Shown here: in pieces, positions 17,629 through 26,922 of the stretch | How the letters are laid out: each line of letters opens with the position of its first letter | How positions within the stretch are numbered: the stretch's first letter is position 1 | Assembly (NCBI RefSeq): GCF_901875635.1 | Contig: NZ_CABFMN010000102.1 | Coordinates: 1-52,897 of the forward strand | Origin: Xylophilus ampelinus | GTDB taxonomy: Bacteria; Pseudomonadota; Gammaproteobacteria; Burkholderiales; Burkholderiaceae_C | Length of the DNA: 52,897 bases | Direction: 5' to 3' | Made by a program: the position numbers and the translations under genes | The notes under the pieces: model-generated | What the model was told of the DNA's origin: nothing | Databases searched by the model: none | The model's input: only the letters and a program-made list of their open reading frames with translations

Positions 17629-18408
17629 CTAGCCAGGCCCCGAGACCGAGTCGAAGCTCCACTGCACGCGCAGCAGGCTCCACAGCTCCTCGCGCGTCAA
17701 CCCGGCACCGGGCATGCGCAGCCGCTCGTCGTGCAGTCCCTCGGCGGGCACCGGCAGGCCCGCCTGCACATAGGTGCTGGCCCAGTTGGATTCGTAGAGG
17801 ACGGTGTACTGGTGCGTCCACAGCACCCGAAGCCGATGGTGCTGCATGAGCCAGCACATCGCCCGGTCGCACAGCGGCGTCAGCGCGCGCGGCAGTTGCG
17901 CCCACGCGCCCCAGAGAAAGCCCGCCGACCGGGCCAGGCTGATGCAGTTGGTGTCGACGAAGGTGGCGCCCGGCGCCTCGTCCGGCGGCGCGACCCGCAA
18001 TTGCTCGTGGCCGCGCACGAACATGTGCCGCAGCGAGAACACGGCGTCGGCCGGGCGGCCCCGCTGCGCCGCCGTGGCGTAGGCCTGCGCCACGGACGCC
18101 ACGTGCCCCGGCAGGAACAGGTTGTCCACGTCGAGGAAGCACACCGCGTCGGCACCGTCCGCCAGCGCGCACAGGGCGCCGATCCCGCGCGGCGTGCAGC
18201 CGAAGTTGGCATGGCTTTGCGGCAAGGGGATGTGGCGCACATCGGGCCGGGCGGCCAGCAACTCGTGCTGCGCGAATCCGTCGGCCACCATGTAGTGCAC
18301 GACGGACGGATGCGTCTGGCCGAGCACGCTGTCCATGCAGCGCAGCAGCACGGGCGCCGCCTCGCGCAGGTACGGCGTCACCACGGCGATGCGCATGGGC
18401 GCCGTCAT
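17629..18408 (-). CDS. Family-2-type glycosyltransferase, last gene of the exoprotein operon
   Basis: 259 residues. Begins MRIAVVTPYLREAAPVLLRC after a four-residue lead (alternative ATG at 18396). Classical GT2 layout: SVLGQTHPSVVHYMVADG, DVRHIPLPQSHANFG, then AVCFLDVDNLFLPGHV with the DVD metal site at about residues 93-95, and FVDTNCISLARSAG downstream. No membrane segment, so cytoplasmic. It is 36 bases downstream of the radical SAM gene on the same strand, making it the probable fifth gene of the CHAT-tpsB-tpsA-radical SAM transcript. Donor and acceptor are unknown. By analogy with adhesins such as HMW1, which are glycosylated by a linked enzyme, the exoprotein is a candidate acceptor, although HMW1C belongs to a different glycosyltransferase family. 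Confidence 0.78.
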   Translation of the reverse strand: MTAPMRIAVVTPYLREAAPVLLRCMDSVLGQTHPSVVHYMVADGFAQHELLAARPDVRHIPLPQSHANFGCTPRGIGALCALADGADAVCFLDVDNLFLPGHVASVAQAYATAAQRGRPADAVFSLRHMFVRGHEQLRVAPPDEAPGATFVDTNCISLARSAGFLWGAWAQLPRALTPLCDRAMCWLMQHHRLRVLWTHQYTVLYESNWASTYVQAGLPVPAEGLHDERLRMPGAGLTREELWSLLRVQWSFDSVSGPG

Positions 18409-18444
18409 GCCCGCCCTGGGGTCGAACGCCAGCCGGCCCGCGGC

Positions 18445-19569
18445 TCACGCACTGCGGGACATCCTCCGGATGGGAATGCCGCGCACCACGGGCACCGCGG
18501 CCGCCGCGACGGGGACGGCCGCGACGGGCCTGCGCGACGCGATGGTGCTGGTTTCCCGTCGCACGCTGTGGCTGATGCCGCAGAACTGGTTGCAGCGGCG
18601 CATGGCGCTGCGCACGAACTCCGCCTCACGCCAGAACAGGCCGAGGTCGCCCGGCTTCTCGAGGCGCATGCCCGGGAACGCGTGCGAGAAGCACAGGCGC
18701 GCCATCCCGTAGTGGTCCACCATGATGTTGCGCTCGTAGGTGTTGCAGATGTGCTCGCGCGTGCGCGTGTGCGAACCCCAGCCGCGGCCGGCGTCGGCAC
18801 AGCCGCGCAGCGACGAGAAGTACATGTGCACCTGCTCCAGCCAGACCGGGTTCAGGCCCAGGCCGAATCGTGTGTCGCAGCGACGGATCACCTCCACCAG
18901 CCGGTCCGCGTCGACCTGGTGGTGCTCCGCGAAGAAAGGGTCGGCCTCGCCCAGCTGGCCGAAGGTCGGCTGCAGGAAGTTCAGCTTAAGCTTGTCGACG
19001 CCGACATCCTGCAGCGCGAAGGCGTAGAAGTCCTCCAGCTCCAGGTAGTTCTCGTCGAAGATCAGGCCCATCGCATGGATCTCGGTGCCGCTGCTTTCCG
19101 GCGCGCGGGCACGCGCCGCGATCAGCAGGCGCAGGGCACCGACGGCCTTGTCGAACGCGCCCGCCACGCCGCGCGTGCGGTCATGCAGCTCCCGGCGGTG
19201 ACTGTTCAGCGACACCGAAATGCCGTGCGGGCCCTCGCGGATCATGCGCTCGGCCAGGGCCTCGTCACGCACGCGCGTGCCGTTGATGACCGACAGGCAG
19301 CGCAGGCCCAGCGCACGCGCGCTGGCGCAGACGTCGAAGTAGTCCTCCAGGTCCAGCATGCTCTCGCCGCCGCAGATCACGACGGCGCCGGCCGGGTTCA
19401 GGCCGGCGAACTCGGCCAGCACCTCGCGCCGCCGCGCCTGCGACAGGTAGCGCGCCCGGTCGGCATCGTCCAGCTTCCAGAAATCGCAGTGCTCGCAGCG
19501 CAGGTTGCAGCGCTTGTTGATCTGCAGGAACAGGAACCGGGGCGGAGGCAGGTCCACGCGGGCGTCCAC
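18445..19569 (-). CDS. Radical SAM protein with C-terminal cysteine-rich (SPASM/twitch-like) region
   Basis: About 374 residues from GTG 19569, which lies 2 bases after the tpsA stop; GTG 19557 has a better-placed AAGGTGG and is a real alternative. The iron-sulfur motif CNLRCEHC gives C21, C25 and C28, followed by FWKLDD, the ICGGESML segment (equivalent to the SAM-binding GGE), GISVSLNSHRR and a C-terminal half with spaced cysteines (HICNTYERN, ARLCFSH, RRCNQFCG) that could hold a second cluster. Families with this layout modify peptides or small metabolites; the substrate here is unknown. The tight junction with tpsA suggests co-translation and possibly action on the same pathway as the exoprotein. 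The last 35 residues are Ala/Val/Arg-rich and probably disordered. Confidence 0.82.
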   Translation of the reverse strand: MDARVDLPPPRFLFLQINKRCNLRCEHCDFWKLDDADRARYLSQARRREVLAEFAGLNPAGAVVICGGESMLDLEDYFDVCASARALGLRCLSVINGTRVRDEALAERMIREGPHGISVSLNSHRRELHDRTRGVAGAFDKAVGALRLLIAARARAPESSGTEIHAMGLIFDENYLELEDFYAFALQDVGVDKLKLNFLQPTFGQLGEADPFFAEHHQVDADRLVEVIRRCDTRFGLGLNPVWLEQVHMYFSSLRGCADAGRGWGSHTRTREHICNTYERNIMVDHYGMARLCFSHAFPGMRLEKPGDLGLFWREAEFVRSAMRRCNQFCGISHSVRRETSTIASRRPVAAVPVAAAAVPVVRGIPIRRMSRSA

Positions 19570-19571
19570 CT

Positions 19572-22500
19572 TCAGAAGTCGCTGCAGCCGTTCTTGCGCT
19601 CGGTGTCCACGCAGCTGGTGAGGTTGGGCCGCGAGCGCACGCGCGACCATTCGCGCGCCAGCAGGTCGTCGCCCTGCTGCGCGCGGTCGCCGCCCAGAGG
19701 CCCGGTCGCGAAGCAAATGGGCGGGGGACCGATGTTGCGGTCGAAGGTGTAGGTGTTGGGCACCTCGCGCAGCACGTCGGGCAGCGGCAGGCTGGGCAGC
19801 ACGCCCACCCGCAGGGTGCCCGGCACCACGTTCACGAGGTAGCCCTCGGCGGACGTGAAGCTGCCCGTGATGGGGTAGAAGCCCGGCGGGCTGAAAGCAG
19901 CAGCCGTCGTGCCGGTCGTGCCCGAGAAACCCAGCCCCCGGTCGCCGAGGATCAGCCCCGAGATGCTGTAGGTGAACACGGGGTTGGGCGCGCCGACCAG
20001 GCGGGTGGCGTCGTTGATGACGACCGTGGCCACCGGCTGCTGGGCGTAGATGAAGTGGTTGTCGCCCGGCGAGATGCCCACCGTGCACAGGCCCAGGTAG
20101 GCGCAGTGGTACAGGTTCGGCGTGAGGCCCGAGCCGGCCAGCCCGCCACGCGTCTCGCCGGCCCAGGTGTCCGCCCACACGCGCCACGGTGCACCGGCGA
20201 TGGTGTAGGCGCCCGCGTTCTGGAAGCGCGCCGCCGCGATCAGGTCGGCACCCGAAGTGCTGCTCACGTTGGTGGCCAGCGTCAGGTCGCCCGAGAGCGT
20301 GCGCACGTACACCGTGTCGGCCGCCATCGAGCCGGTGGCCACCACCTGCGGCAGGTTGGCCCCGGCATCGAAGCCGGTGACCGAGACGGCGCCGACACGC
20401 AACGCGTCGACGTCCTGGTAGCGGAATGCACCGGCCGCGCCGCCGCCCAGCGTGGCGGCGCTGACGTTGTTGGGCGCCTGGTCGAGCAGCACCGAGCCGC
20501 CGGTGGACCGGGCCAGCAGCGTGCCGGCCGTGATCGGCGCCCCGGCCGTCTGCGTGATGTTGCCGGCCGAGACCAGGCCCAGCGTCGGCGCCGTGACCGC
20601 AGCGGCGAGCGCGATGTTCCCGCCGCCGCCGTTCTGCAGCGTGAGGGCCGAGGCCGTGTTGATCGCGCCCACGACCGCGATGTCCGCCGCATGGCCGTTG
20701 CTGCCGAACACCAGCGTCGGCGCGGCGATGCGGGTCATCTCGTCGGCCGACACCGCGAAGCCCGTGGCCGCCGCGCCCCCGACCGTGATGGCGTTGCCCG
20801 TGCGGTCCGCGGCCGTCGCCACGTAGGCGTCCGGCGTGCCGGCCAGGTCGATCCCGCCGGGCCGCAGGTTCATGACGCCCGCGGCGGTGGCCTGGCTGCC
20901 AGCGCCGAGCACGAGCGCATCGGTGCTGCCGTCGTTGGCGGCACGCAGCGCGACGTGGCGCCCGCCACCGACCACGGCCCCCTGCTGGGTGCCGAAGGTG
21001 TCCGAGAAGGTGGGCGCCAGCTGCACGCCAGCGCCGTTGCCCTGGGTTTCGCCCGTGAGCTCGATGTCGCCCTGGCCGGTGGTGGTGATCCGGGCATTGC
21101 CGCCCACGCGCACGCCGGCCCCCGCGCCCGTGCCCGCCAGCCGCAGCCCGCGCACGGCGATGTCGCCGTCCACGCTGCTGATGCGCGGCTGGCCGGCGCC
21201 GTTGAAGTCGGGCGCGCTGATCAGCACGCCATAGCCCGGCAGGAACGCGCCACTGGCATTGAAGCCGCCCACGCCGGTGACGCGGATGTCACCGGTGGTG
21301 GTGAACAGGCCCGCCTCGCCCTGCGCCGCACGGACGACGACGCCCGTGCCGCTTTCGGCCGTGCCCAGGATGTCGATGCTGCCGGTGCTGGTGCGGATCT
21401 GCGTGCCGTCGATTTCCACCCCGCGGTAGGCACCCGTGGCGACCGCGCCAAGGGTCCGTCCCGTGATGCTGACGTTGCCGCCCGCCAGGGCATCGCTGCC
21501 GCCCGAGTTGACGAAGCGCGTGGGGTCCAGCGTATTGGGCGTCTGCGTGTTGCCGGAGCGGGTGTCGATCACCTGCCCGTCCACGCGCACGCTCACCAGC
21601 GCGCCGGGATTCGCCGCCGCGCCGCGCAGGGTCACGTCGCCGCCGTTGCTGTAGATGCTGCCGCTGTAGCTGACCTGCCCGCCGCCGGTGGCCAGGCCGC
21701 CGTTCTCCGCATCGGCGTTGAAGACGACGTTGAGCTTGCGGTCCGGGCCGGCGGCTGCGATGACGGCCGTCGTATCGGAACGCACGCTGTTGGTCGCGTT
21801 GAGGGTCAGCGTGCGCGTGCCCGCGCCCTGGTTGTAGTTGATCTCCACGCCGCCGAACATCCGGATGTCGCCGTCCTGGGCGCCACCGGAGGCCTGGGTC
21901 GTGAGGATGGTGACGTCGGTGCCGCCGTTGAGCGCGGCATTGATGTCCCCGTCCTGGATGGTCGACGACGCCAGCGCGGTGAACGGGTTGGTGCCCAGGG
22001 TGCCCGCGCCGTTGCCGTGCACGATGTCGACGTCGTACGGATCGACCAGCCACTGTCCGGCCAGCCCTGCCGGCGCGGCGGCATCGACCCGGATGCCGGC
22101 CATTTCGAAGGTCGGCGCGGAGGTCTCGATGCGTCCGCCGTTGCCGCCGGATGCGCTGCCGCGCGCCGTGAGCGAGCCGTAGGCGATCAGGCTGGTGTCG
22201 CCGATCACGTCGACACGCCCGCCGTTGCCGTTGCCGCTGCCGACGCCGTCGGCCTGGAGCACGGCGTTCTTGCCGACGACGGCGATGCCGCTGTCGGCGA
22301 CGCCTGGCTGCGCGACCGCACGGATGCTGACCGTCCCGCCCTGGCCCACGCCGCTGCTGTCCAGCCGCGCGGTGGCGATCCCGATGCCGTCGACCACCAC
22401 GTTGCGACCCCGGATGTCGATGGTGCCGCCGGCGCCGGTCGTGCTCGCCGTGCTGATGGTGCGGCTGGGGCCGTCGGGGCCGACCAGCTCGTCGGCCGTG

Positions 22501-25100
22501 GCGCGATAGACCGCCACGTCGCTGTTGTTGCCCACCAGGCGCACCGTGCCGCCCTCGGCGGTGAGCGCCTTGCCCGGCGTCGCACCGACGCCGATGCCGA
22601 AGGCATCGGTCGCGGCCGGGACAGCCACGCCGTCGCCGCCGCCGCCGCCGTCGAGCGCGAAGGTGTAGCCGCGGCTGCCCGCGGTGCCGGTCACTTCGAG
22701 CGTGCGTCCGCGGCCGGCCGTGACGGCGGTGGCGGTGAGCACGACGCCGTTGCCTGCGGCGAAGCCCTGGCCTGCGTTCGCCAAAGTCGCCATCAGGGCC
22801 GGCTGGCTCTCGATGCGCGACAGGTCGCCGCCGGTCCCGCTGATCGCCACGTTGCCGCCGGTGGCGACCGTGGCACCGAACACGGACACACCGGTACCGG
22901 CCCCGAAGGCCGCTGTCGCGCCGGTCGGGTTGCCGGCCACCAGCACGGCCGGGTCCGTCCCCGCCCAGGAACGTGAACTGCCGGTCAGCGTGATGTCGCC
23001 GGTGGACGAACGCAGCACCGTCGGGCCCCCTTCGGCCGCCAGGATGGACAGGCCCGCCGAGCCCATGCCGCCGCGCCCGTCGACGCGCAGGGCGCCCGTG
23101 CCGGTCTGGACCGTGCTGCCGACGATGGACACGCCCGTGCCGCTGAACACGTTGGAATCGCCGAAACGCGTGGTGCCGCCTTCGCCGCGCAGATTGATCT
23201 GCCCGCCGACGCCGCTGCAATCGCTGCCAGCCGTGCAGGTGGCGACGCGGCTGTCCTGGATCAGGACACCGGGCGAGTTGAACGCACCCAGCGCGCGGCC
23301 CTGCTCGGCGTCGCTCTGGCCGTAGAAGCGGATGTTGCCGCCGCCCGATTCGATCGTCGCTCCCTGCAGTGCGATCACGCCGGCGCGCACGTTGGTCGCG
23401 CTGCCGCCCAGGTCCTGGAACGCCTGCTGCTCGGGCAACGGGTCGCCTTGTGCATCGGCGTTGAAATTGACGTTCAGCGCTCCACTCGCGGAACGGATCG
23501 CCGAGCCGCTGCCCATGGCGATCCCGGTGCGAGAGTCGACCTGCAGGGTCGTGGCCCTGCCGCCCGTCTTGACGACCTTTGCGTCGTCGGCGAACGTGAC
23601 ACCGGTCCCGCCGGTGGCGGGCGTCCCGGGGATGACGGCCGCCTTGCTGGACAGCGCGACGTCGGTGCCCTGGCTCAGCGCCCGGCCCAGTGCGGCATCG
23701 CCGACGCGCGAGGTGGCGTCGCCGTCCACGTAGCCCGCGGACTGGTAGGCGATGTTGCCGCCGGTGACGCTCAGGTCGTTGGTGCTCTGCACCTGCCACT
23801 TGCCATTGGCGCCGGAGCCGCCGCCGGCGCTCACGTTCGTGCCCTGGCCGACCTCCACCGACTTGCCGCTGAGAAGGACCACGCCGCCGTCGGTCGCGCC
23901 GGTGGCCGAGAAGGTGCCGTCCGCGTGCACGCTGGTCACGCCGAGCAGGCCGATGCCGCCGCCCTTGCCGGTGCTGCCGTCGGCCTTGAAGCTGTTGTCG
24001 GGCGACATCATCACGCCACCCGCGATGCCGACGATGGTCCCGCCCGCGGTGCCGCTGGCGTCGACGCTCGCGCCGTCGATGCGCAGCGCACCGCCGGCCA
24101 TCTGCACCGAGCCACCCGCCACGTTGGCGCCCGTGCCGCTCGCATCGAGCGTGCCCGCGACGCGCACCTCGTTGCCGCCGCCGCCGGTGAGCACGATCTG
24201 CCCGCCGCGCGATTCGAGCGAACGCGCCTGCACCAGGCCCTGCTGGTTGACGACCAGTGCGCTGGCCTCGGTCGACAGCGCCGCGATGTTGACGCGGCCG
24301 CCATCGGCCGTGATCTGGCCCAGGTTGGTGACCAGCGCCTTGGCGGCAACGTTGCCCGCGGTGCTGCTGACCTTGAAGGTCGTCAGGCCGTCGCCGGCGT
24401 AGTCGAGGGTGGCACTCAGGCCCGACAGCAGGCCGACGCTGCCCTGGGCGACATTGATCTGGCCGGCGTTGTTCACCTCCTGCCCCATCAGCGCGACGGT
24501 GCCGCCGGCCGTGGTGGTGATGCTGGCGCCCTTGTCGACGGTGATCTTGCCCGTGACGCCATCGGTGCGCGTGAAGGTGAGCGCGCCGCCGCCGGCCAGC
24601 GGCGTGTTGACGCGATCGCCGCCGGCGAAGGCATCGCCGCCGATGTCCAGCGTCGAGGCCACCAGCCCGCCGACGTTGACCTGCGACCCCGCGCCGAACA
24701 GCACGCCGGCCGGATTGACGATGAACACATGCCCCGGCGCGGTGATGGTGCCGAAGATCTGCGACGGATTGCCGACCGTGGTGACACGGTTGAGCGTGAC
24801 GCTGCCCGCGCCCATCGCCTGATTGAAGGCGATGCTGTTGCCACCGGCGAGCGAGAAGCCGTTCCAGTTGATGACGGCACGCCAGCTCGCCTGGTCGATG
24901 TTCATCGCCGTGCCGTTGATCCCCCAGCCGGAGATGGTCCCGGCCGCCACGCTGCCGACCGCGGGAAAGCCGGCGATCGAGTTCGGGTTGATCTGGGCCC
25001 ACACCGGCGGCGCCGCAGCCCCGATGCAGGCCAGGGACAGCGCCAGCGGGCGCATCCGCCAGTGCCGCCGCGCGGCGCGGGAAGAAAGGCGTGAGCTCAT
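19572..25100 (-). CDS. Two-partner secretion exoprotein (TpsA, filamentous-haemagglutinin-type)
   Basis: 1842 residues. Signal peptide in the first 36 residues (RPLALSLACIGAAAPPVWA), then a TPS domain (about 37-150) with ISGWGINGTAMNI, SQIFGTI and GHVFIVNPAGVLFGAG, the region recognised by TpsB. Residues 150-1680 are Gly/Ala/Thr-rich with repeated short beta-strand turns (GGxVxIxG-like), expected to form a beta-solenoid fibre. A C-terminal MBG-like domain lies at about 1689-1765 (VVINDATRLVGAPNPVFTYSISG), followed by a tail with C1830 and C1839 (CX8C) four residues from the end. Such a terminal cysteine pair anchors HMW1 of Haemophilus to its transporter, so surface tethering is plausible. 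It follows tpsB by 115 bases containing a family repeat; the stop abuts the radical SAM gene. Confidence 0.9.
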   Translation of the reverse strand: MSSRLSSRAARRHWRMRPLALSLACIGAAAPPVWAQINPNSIAGFPAVGSVAAGTISGWGINGTAMNIDQASWRAVINWNGFSLAGGNSIAFNQAMGAGSVTLNRVTTVGNPSQIFGTITAPGHVFIVNPAGVLFGAGSQVNVGGLVASTLDIGGDAFAGGDRVNTPLAGGGALTFTRTDGVTGKITVDKGASITTTAGGTVALMGQEVNNAGQINVAQGSVGLLSGLSATLDYAGDGLTTFKVSSTAGNVAAKALVTNLGQITADGGRVNIAALSTEASALVVNQQGLVQARSLESRGGQIVLTGGGGNEVRVAGTLDASGTGANVAGGSVQMAGGALRIDGASVDASGTAGGTIVGIAGGVMMSPDNSFKADGSTGKGGGIGLLGVTSVHADGTFSATGATDGGVVLLSGKSVEVGQGTNVSAGGGSGANGKWQVQSTNDLSVTGGNIAYQSAGYVDGDATSRVGDAALGRALSQGTDVALSSKAAVIPGTPATGGTGVTFADDAKVVKTGGRATTLQVDSRTGIAMGSGSAIRSASGALNVNFNADAQGDPLPEQQAFQDLGGSATNVRAGVIALQGATIESGGGNIRFYGQSDAEQGRALGAFNSPGVLIQDSRVATCTAGSDCSGVGGQINLRGEGGTTRFGDSNVFSGTGVSIVGSTVQTGTGALRVDGRGGMGSAGLSILAAEGGPTVLRSSTGDITLTGSSRSWAGTDPAVLVAGNPTGATAAFGAGTGVSVFGATVATGGNVAISGTGGDLSRIESQPALMATLANAGQGFAAGNGVVLTATAVTAGRGRTLEVTGTAGSRGYTFALDGGGGGDGVAVPAATDAFGIGVGATPGKALTAEGGTVRLVGNNSDVAVYRATADELVGPDGPSRTISTASTTGAGGTIDIRGRNVVVDGIGIATARLDSSGVGQGGTVSIRAVAQPGVADSGIAVVGKNAVLQADGVGSGNGNGGRVDVIGDTSLIAYGSLTARGSASGGNGGRIETSAPTFEMAGIRVDAAAPAGLAGQWLVDPYDVDIVHGNGAGTLGTNPFTALASSTIQDGDINAALNGGTDVTILTTQASGGAQDGDIRMFGGVEINYNQGAGTRTLTLNATNSVRSDTTAVIAAAGPDRKLNVVFNADAENGGLATGGGQVSYSGSIYSNGGDVTLRGAAANPGALVSVRVDGQVIDTRSGNTQTPNTLDPTRFVNSGGSDALAGGNVSITGRTLGAVATGAYRGVEIDGTQIRTSTGSIDILGTAESGTGVVVRAAQGEAGLFTTTGDIRVTGVGGFNASGAFLPGYGVLISAPDFNGAGQPRISSVDGDIAVRGLRLAGTGAGAGVRVGGNARITTTGQGDIELTGETQGNGAGVQLAPTFSDTFGTQQGAVVGGGRHVALRAANDGSTDALVLGAGSQATAAGVMNLRPGGIDLAGTPDAYVATAADRTGNAITVGGAAATGFAVSADEMTRIAAPTLVFGSNGHAADIAVVGAINTASALTLQNGGGGNIALAAAVTAPTLGLVSAGNITQTAGAPITAGTLLARSTGGSVLLDQAPNNVSAATLGGGAAGAFRYQDVDALRVGAVSVTGFDAGANLPQVVATGSMAADTVYVRTLSGDLTLATNVSSTSGADLIAAARFQNAGAYTIAGAPWRVWADTWAGETRGGLAGSGLTPNLYHCAYLGLCTVGISPGDNHFIYAQQPVATVVINDATRLVGAPNPVFTYSISGLILGDRGLGFSGTTGTTAAAFSPPGFYPITGSFTSAEGYLVNVVPGTLRVGVLPSLPLPDVLREVPNTYTFDRNIGPPPICFATGPLGGDRAQQGDDLLAREWSRVRSRPNLTSCVDTERKNGCSDF

Positions 25101-25132
25101 GTCGATGCCCCTGGACGCCCGTGCCCGGACGC

Positions 25133-25205
25133 TTTTTTAGCTATCAATTCAATAGCTGCTTGCGCAGACTGGACGGGCGAAAGAGCCACTTTTTGCTTGA
25201 AATTT
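25133..25205 (+). repeat. Comamonadaceae short repeat, copy A (between tpsB and tpsA)
   Basis: AGCTATCAATTCAATAGCTGCTTGCGCAG-type head, then GACTGGACGGGCG, then TTTTTGCTTGAAAT tail. Same element as 32799-32864, 37622-37680, 42508-42572 and 44860-44923. It lies inside the operon in the 115-base gap before tpsA. Confidence 0.8.
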
Positions 25206-25215
25206 CGGGCCATGC

Positions 25216-26922
25216 TCAGAAACTCTTCTGCGCCTGGATGTACAGGCGTGCACCGCGCTTGCCGCCGTCGGTGCGCGCGGGCTCGGTGCCCGCGCGCCAG
25301 GCCAGCGTGGCATTGATGGCGAAATTGCCGGGCCGCACCCACGACAGGCCGACGCCGCCGCCGCGCAGGCTGCGCCAGGGAGACCCGGTGTCGAAGGGAG
25401 ACAGCTCCTTGACGGTCTTGCCGCGCGCCGCGTCGTAGAACAGGAAGGGCGTGAATTCGGCGTTGTACGTCCAGCGCCATTCGACGGTGCTGATGAGTCC
25501 CTGGTCGACCAGCACCTCGCCCGAGGGATAGGCCCGTACCGCGCGGGCGCCGCCCAGCGCGAGCTTTTCCGACGCGTCGAGGTTCTTGCTGGCCCACTGC
25601 CCGCCGATCGAGAGGTAGAGAGAGTGCTGCGGCAGCACGGCCTGCAGCCGCGAAAGCTGGAAGGTCGCCTTCGAGAAGCCGCCTTCTGTGCGTCGGCCGC
25701 CCAGGCCCTGGTCGGCCTGGGCGCTGTCGATGTCGCGGATGGAGAGCGTGCCGCGATAGGCGTTGCCCGCACTCGCCCAGTAGCCGCCGCCCAGCCAGTC
25801 GTCGCGCCGCTCCCAGGTCCACCCCAGGCCGAAGCCGCTGACGCGCTTGCGGGCGGAAAAGTTGACGGCCGTGAAGTCGTCGGTCAGGCGTTTGCTGTCG
25901 GCCGACAGGCGCAGGAAGAGGTTGTGCTGGCGCTGCCGGATCACGGGGTAGCTGAGCGAGACGTCCACCACGTCGGCCTTGCCCTGCGCGCCCAGCTCCT
26001 CGAACTCACCGCCAAGTTCGTAGTTGACGCGCGAGATGCCCACGCCCGCGCGCAGCCCGCTGGTGCCGATGGGCGCCTCGTAGGAGACGCGGCCGAACTG
26101 CAGCGCGTTGCCGTTGGACACCATGGCGCGGACGTCCAGGTTGTCGCCGATGCCCAGCGGGCTGTTCCAGCGCGCCGTGCCGCCGAGGCGGTAGCGGCCC
26201 GACTCCTTCGTGCCGTGGTTGTCAGCTTCGGCGGCGAAGCTCCAGCGCTGGCCCGCATTGACGTCCACCGCCAGGTCGGTGGTGCCGGTCTGCGTGCCCT
26301 CCTGCAGCGAGGAGCCGACGCGCAGGCCCGGCTGGTCGGACAGCAGCAGCATGGCCCGCTCGTAGGCCGGGCCGCTCACGGCCTGGCCCACCGCCAGCGG
26401 CGCGAGGAAGCTGCGCACCCGCGCCTCGGCGATCGGCGCCTCGGGCGCGACCGTCACGTCCACTTTGCCGATGCGGCCTTCGACGATGCTGATCTCGACC
26501 ACCCCGTCCTGCACGGTCTGCACCGGCACGATGGCCTGCGCCAGGAAGTAGCCGCGCTCGCGGTAGCGCGCCGTGATGTCGCGCGCCAGCGCCTCCAGGT
26601 CGGCGAGCGTGACGTCGCGGCCGATGTAGGGCGCGGTGACGCTGCGCAGGTCTTCGGCACTCAGCGCCTGTGCGCCGTTGAGCCGCAGGTCGTTCAGGCG
26701 AAAGGCGGCTGAAGCCGGCGCAGGGCCCTGCGGCGCGGCGGCGGCCGGGTTGACCGGCGCGGCGCAGGCCGCGCACGGGTCGCCCGTTGGCAGCAGGGTG
26801 GTGGTGCCGGGCAGCGACTGCGAGGGCGCTTGCGCCAGCGCGCCGCAGGACGCGGCCGCGCCCAGGGCAGCGGCGGCCCAGGCGGGAGCGCGGCGACGCC
26901 ACGCGATGCGGACGGCGCTCAT
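25216..26922 (-). CDS. Outer-membrane two-partner secretion transporter TpsB (ShlB/FhaC/HecB family)
   Basis: 568 residues. Exports the adjacent TpsA across the outer membrane. Signal peptide ending near GALA-QAP; Pro/Ala-rich linker (about 30-70, with a CAAC pair); POTRA domain with FRLNDLRLNGAQALSAEDL, YRERGYFLAQAIVPVQ and VEISIVEGRIGKVDV; then the ShlB-type barrel with PLGIGDNLDVRAMVS, GLGWTWERRDDW, EKLALGGARAVRAYP (the conserved L6 VRGY/RAYP-type motif) and EWRWTYNAEFTPFLFYD; it ends in phenylalanine (QAQKSF), the usual outer-membrane barrel terminus recognised by BAM. ATG 26922 overlaps the CHAT gene's stop by 4 bases. Identity is secure. Confidence 0.93.
   Translation of the reverse strand: MSAVRIAWRRRAPAWAAAALGAAASCGALAQAPSQSLPGTTTLLPTGDPCAACAAPVNPAAAAPQGPAPASAAFRLNDLRLNGAQALSAEDLRSVTAPYIGRDVTLADLEALARDITARYRERGYFLAQAIVPVQTVQDGVVEISIVEGRIGKVDVTVAPEAPIAEARVRSFLAPLAVGQAVSGPAYERAMLLLSDQPGLRVGSSLQEGTQTGTTDLAVDVNAGQRWSFAAEADNHGTKESGRYRLGGTARWNSPLGIGDNLDVRAMVSNGNALQFGRVSYEAPIGTSGLRAGVGISRVNYELGGEFEELGAQGKADVVDVSLSYPVIRQRQHNLFLRLSADSKRLTDDFTAVNFSARKRVSGFGLGWTWERRDDWLGGGYWASAGNAYRGTLSIRDIDSAQADQGLGGRRTEGGFSKATFQLSRLQAVLPQHSLYLSIGGQWASKNLDASEKLALGGARAVRAYPSGEVLVDQGLISTVEWRWTYNAEFTPFLFYDAARGKTVKELSPFDTGSPWRSLRGGGVGLSWVRPGNFAINATLAWRAGTEPARTDGGKRGARLYIQAQKSF

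Noticed and set aside
17612..17634. TAGGCC at the end of the glycosyltransferase gene as another operator
   Set aside because: It includes that gene's stop codon, lies between convergent genes and lacks the extended 15-mer or 10-mer match.
20055..22976. 973-codon open frame on the plus strand opposite the TpsA gene
   Set aside because: Composition shadow of the repetitive exoprotein gene; no recognisable motif or start signal.
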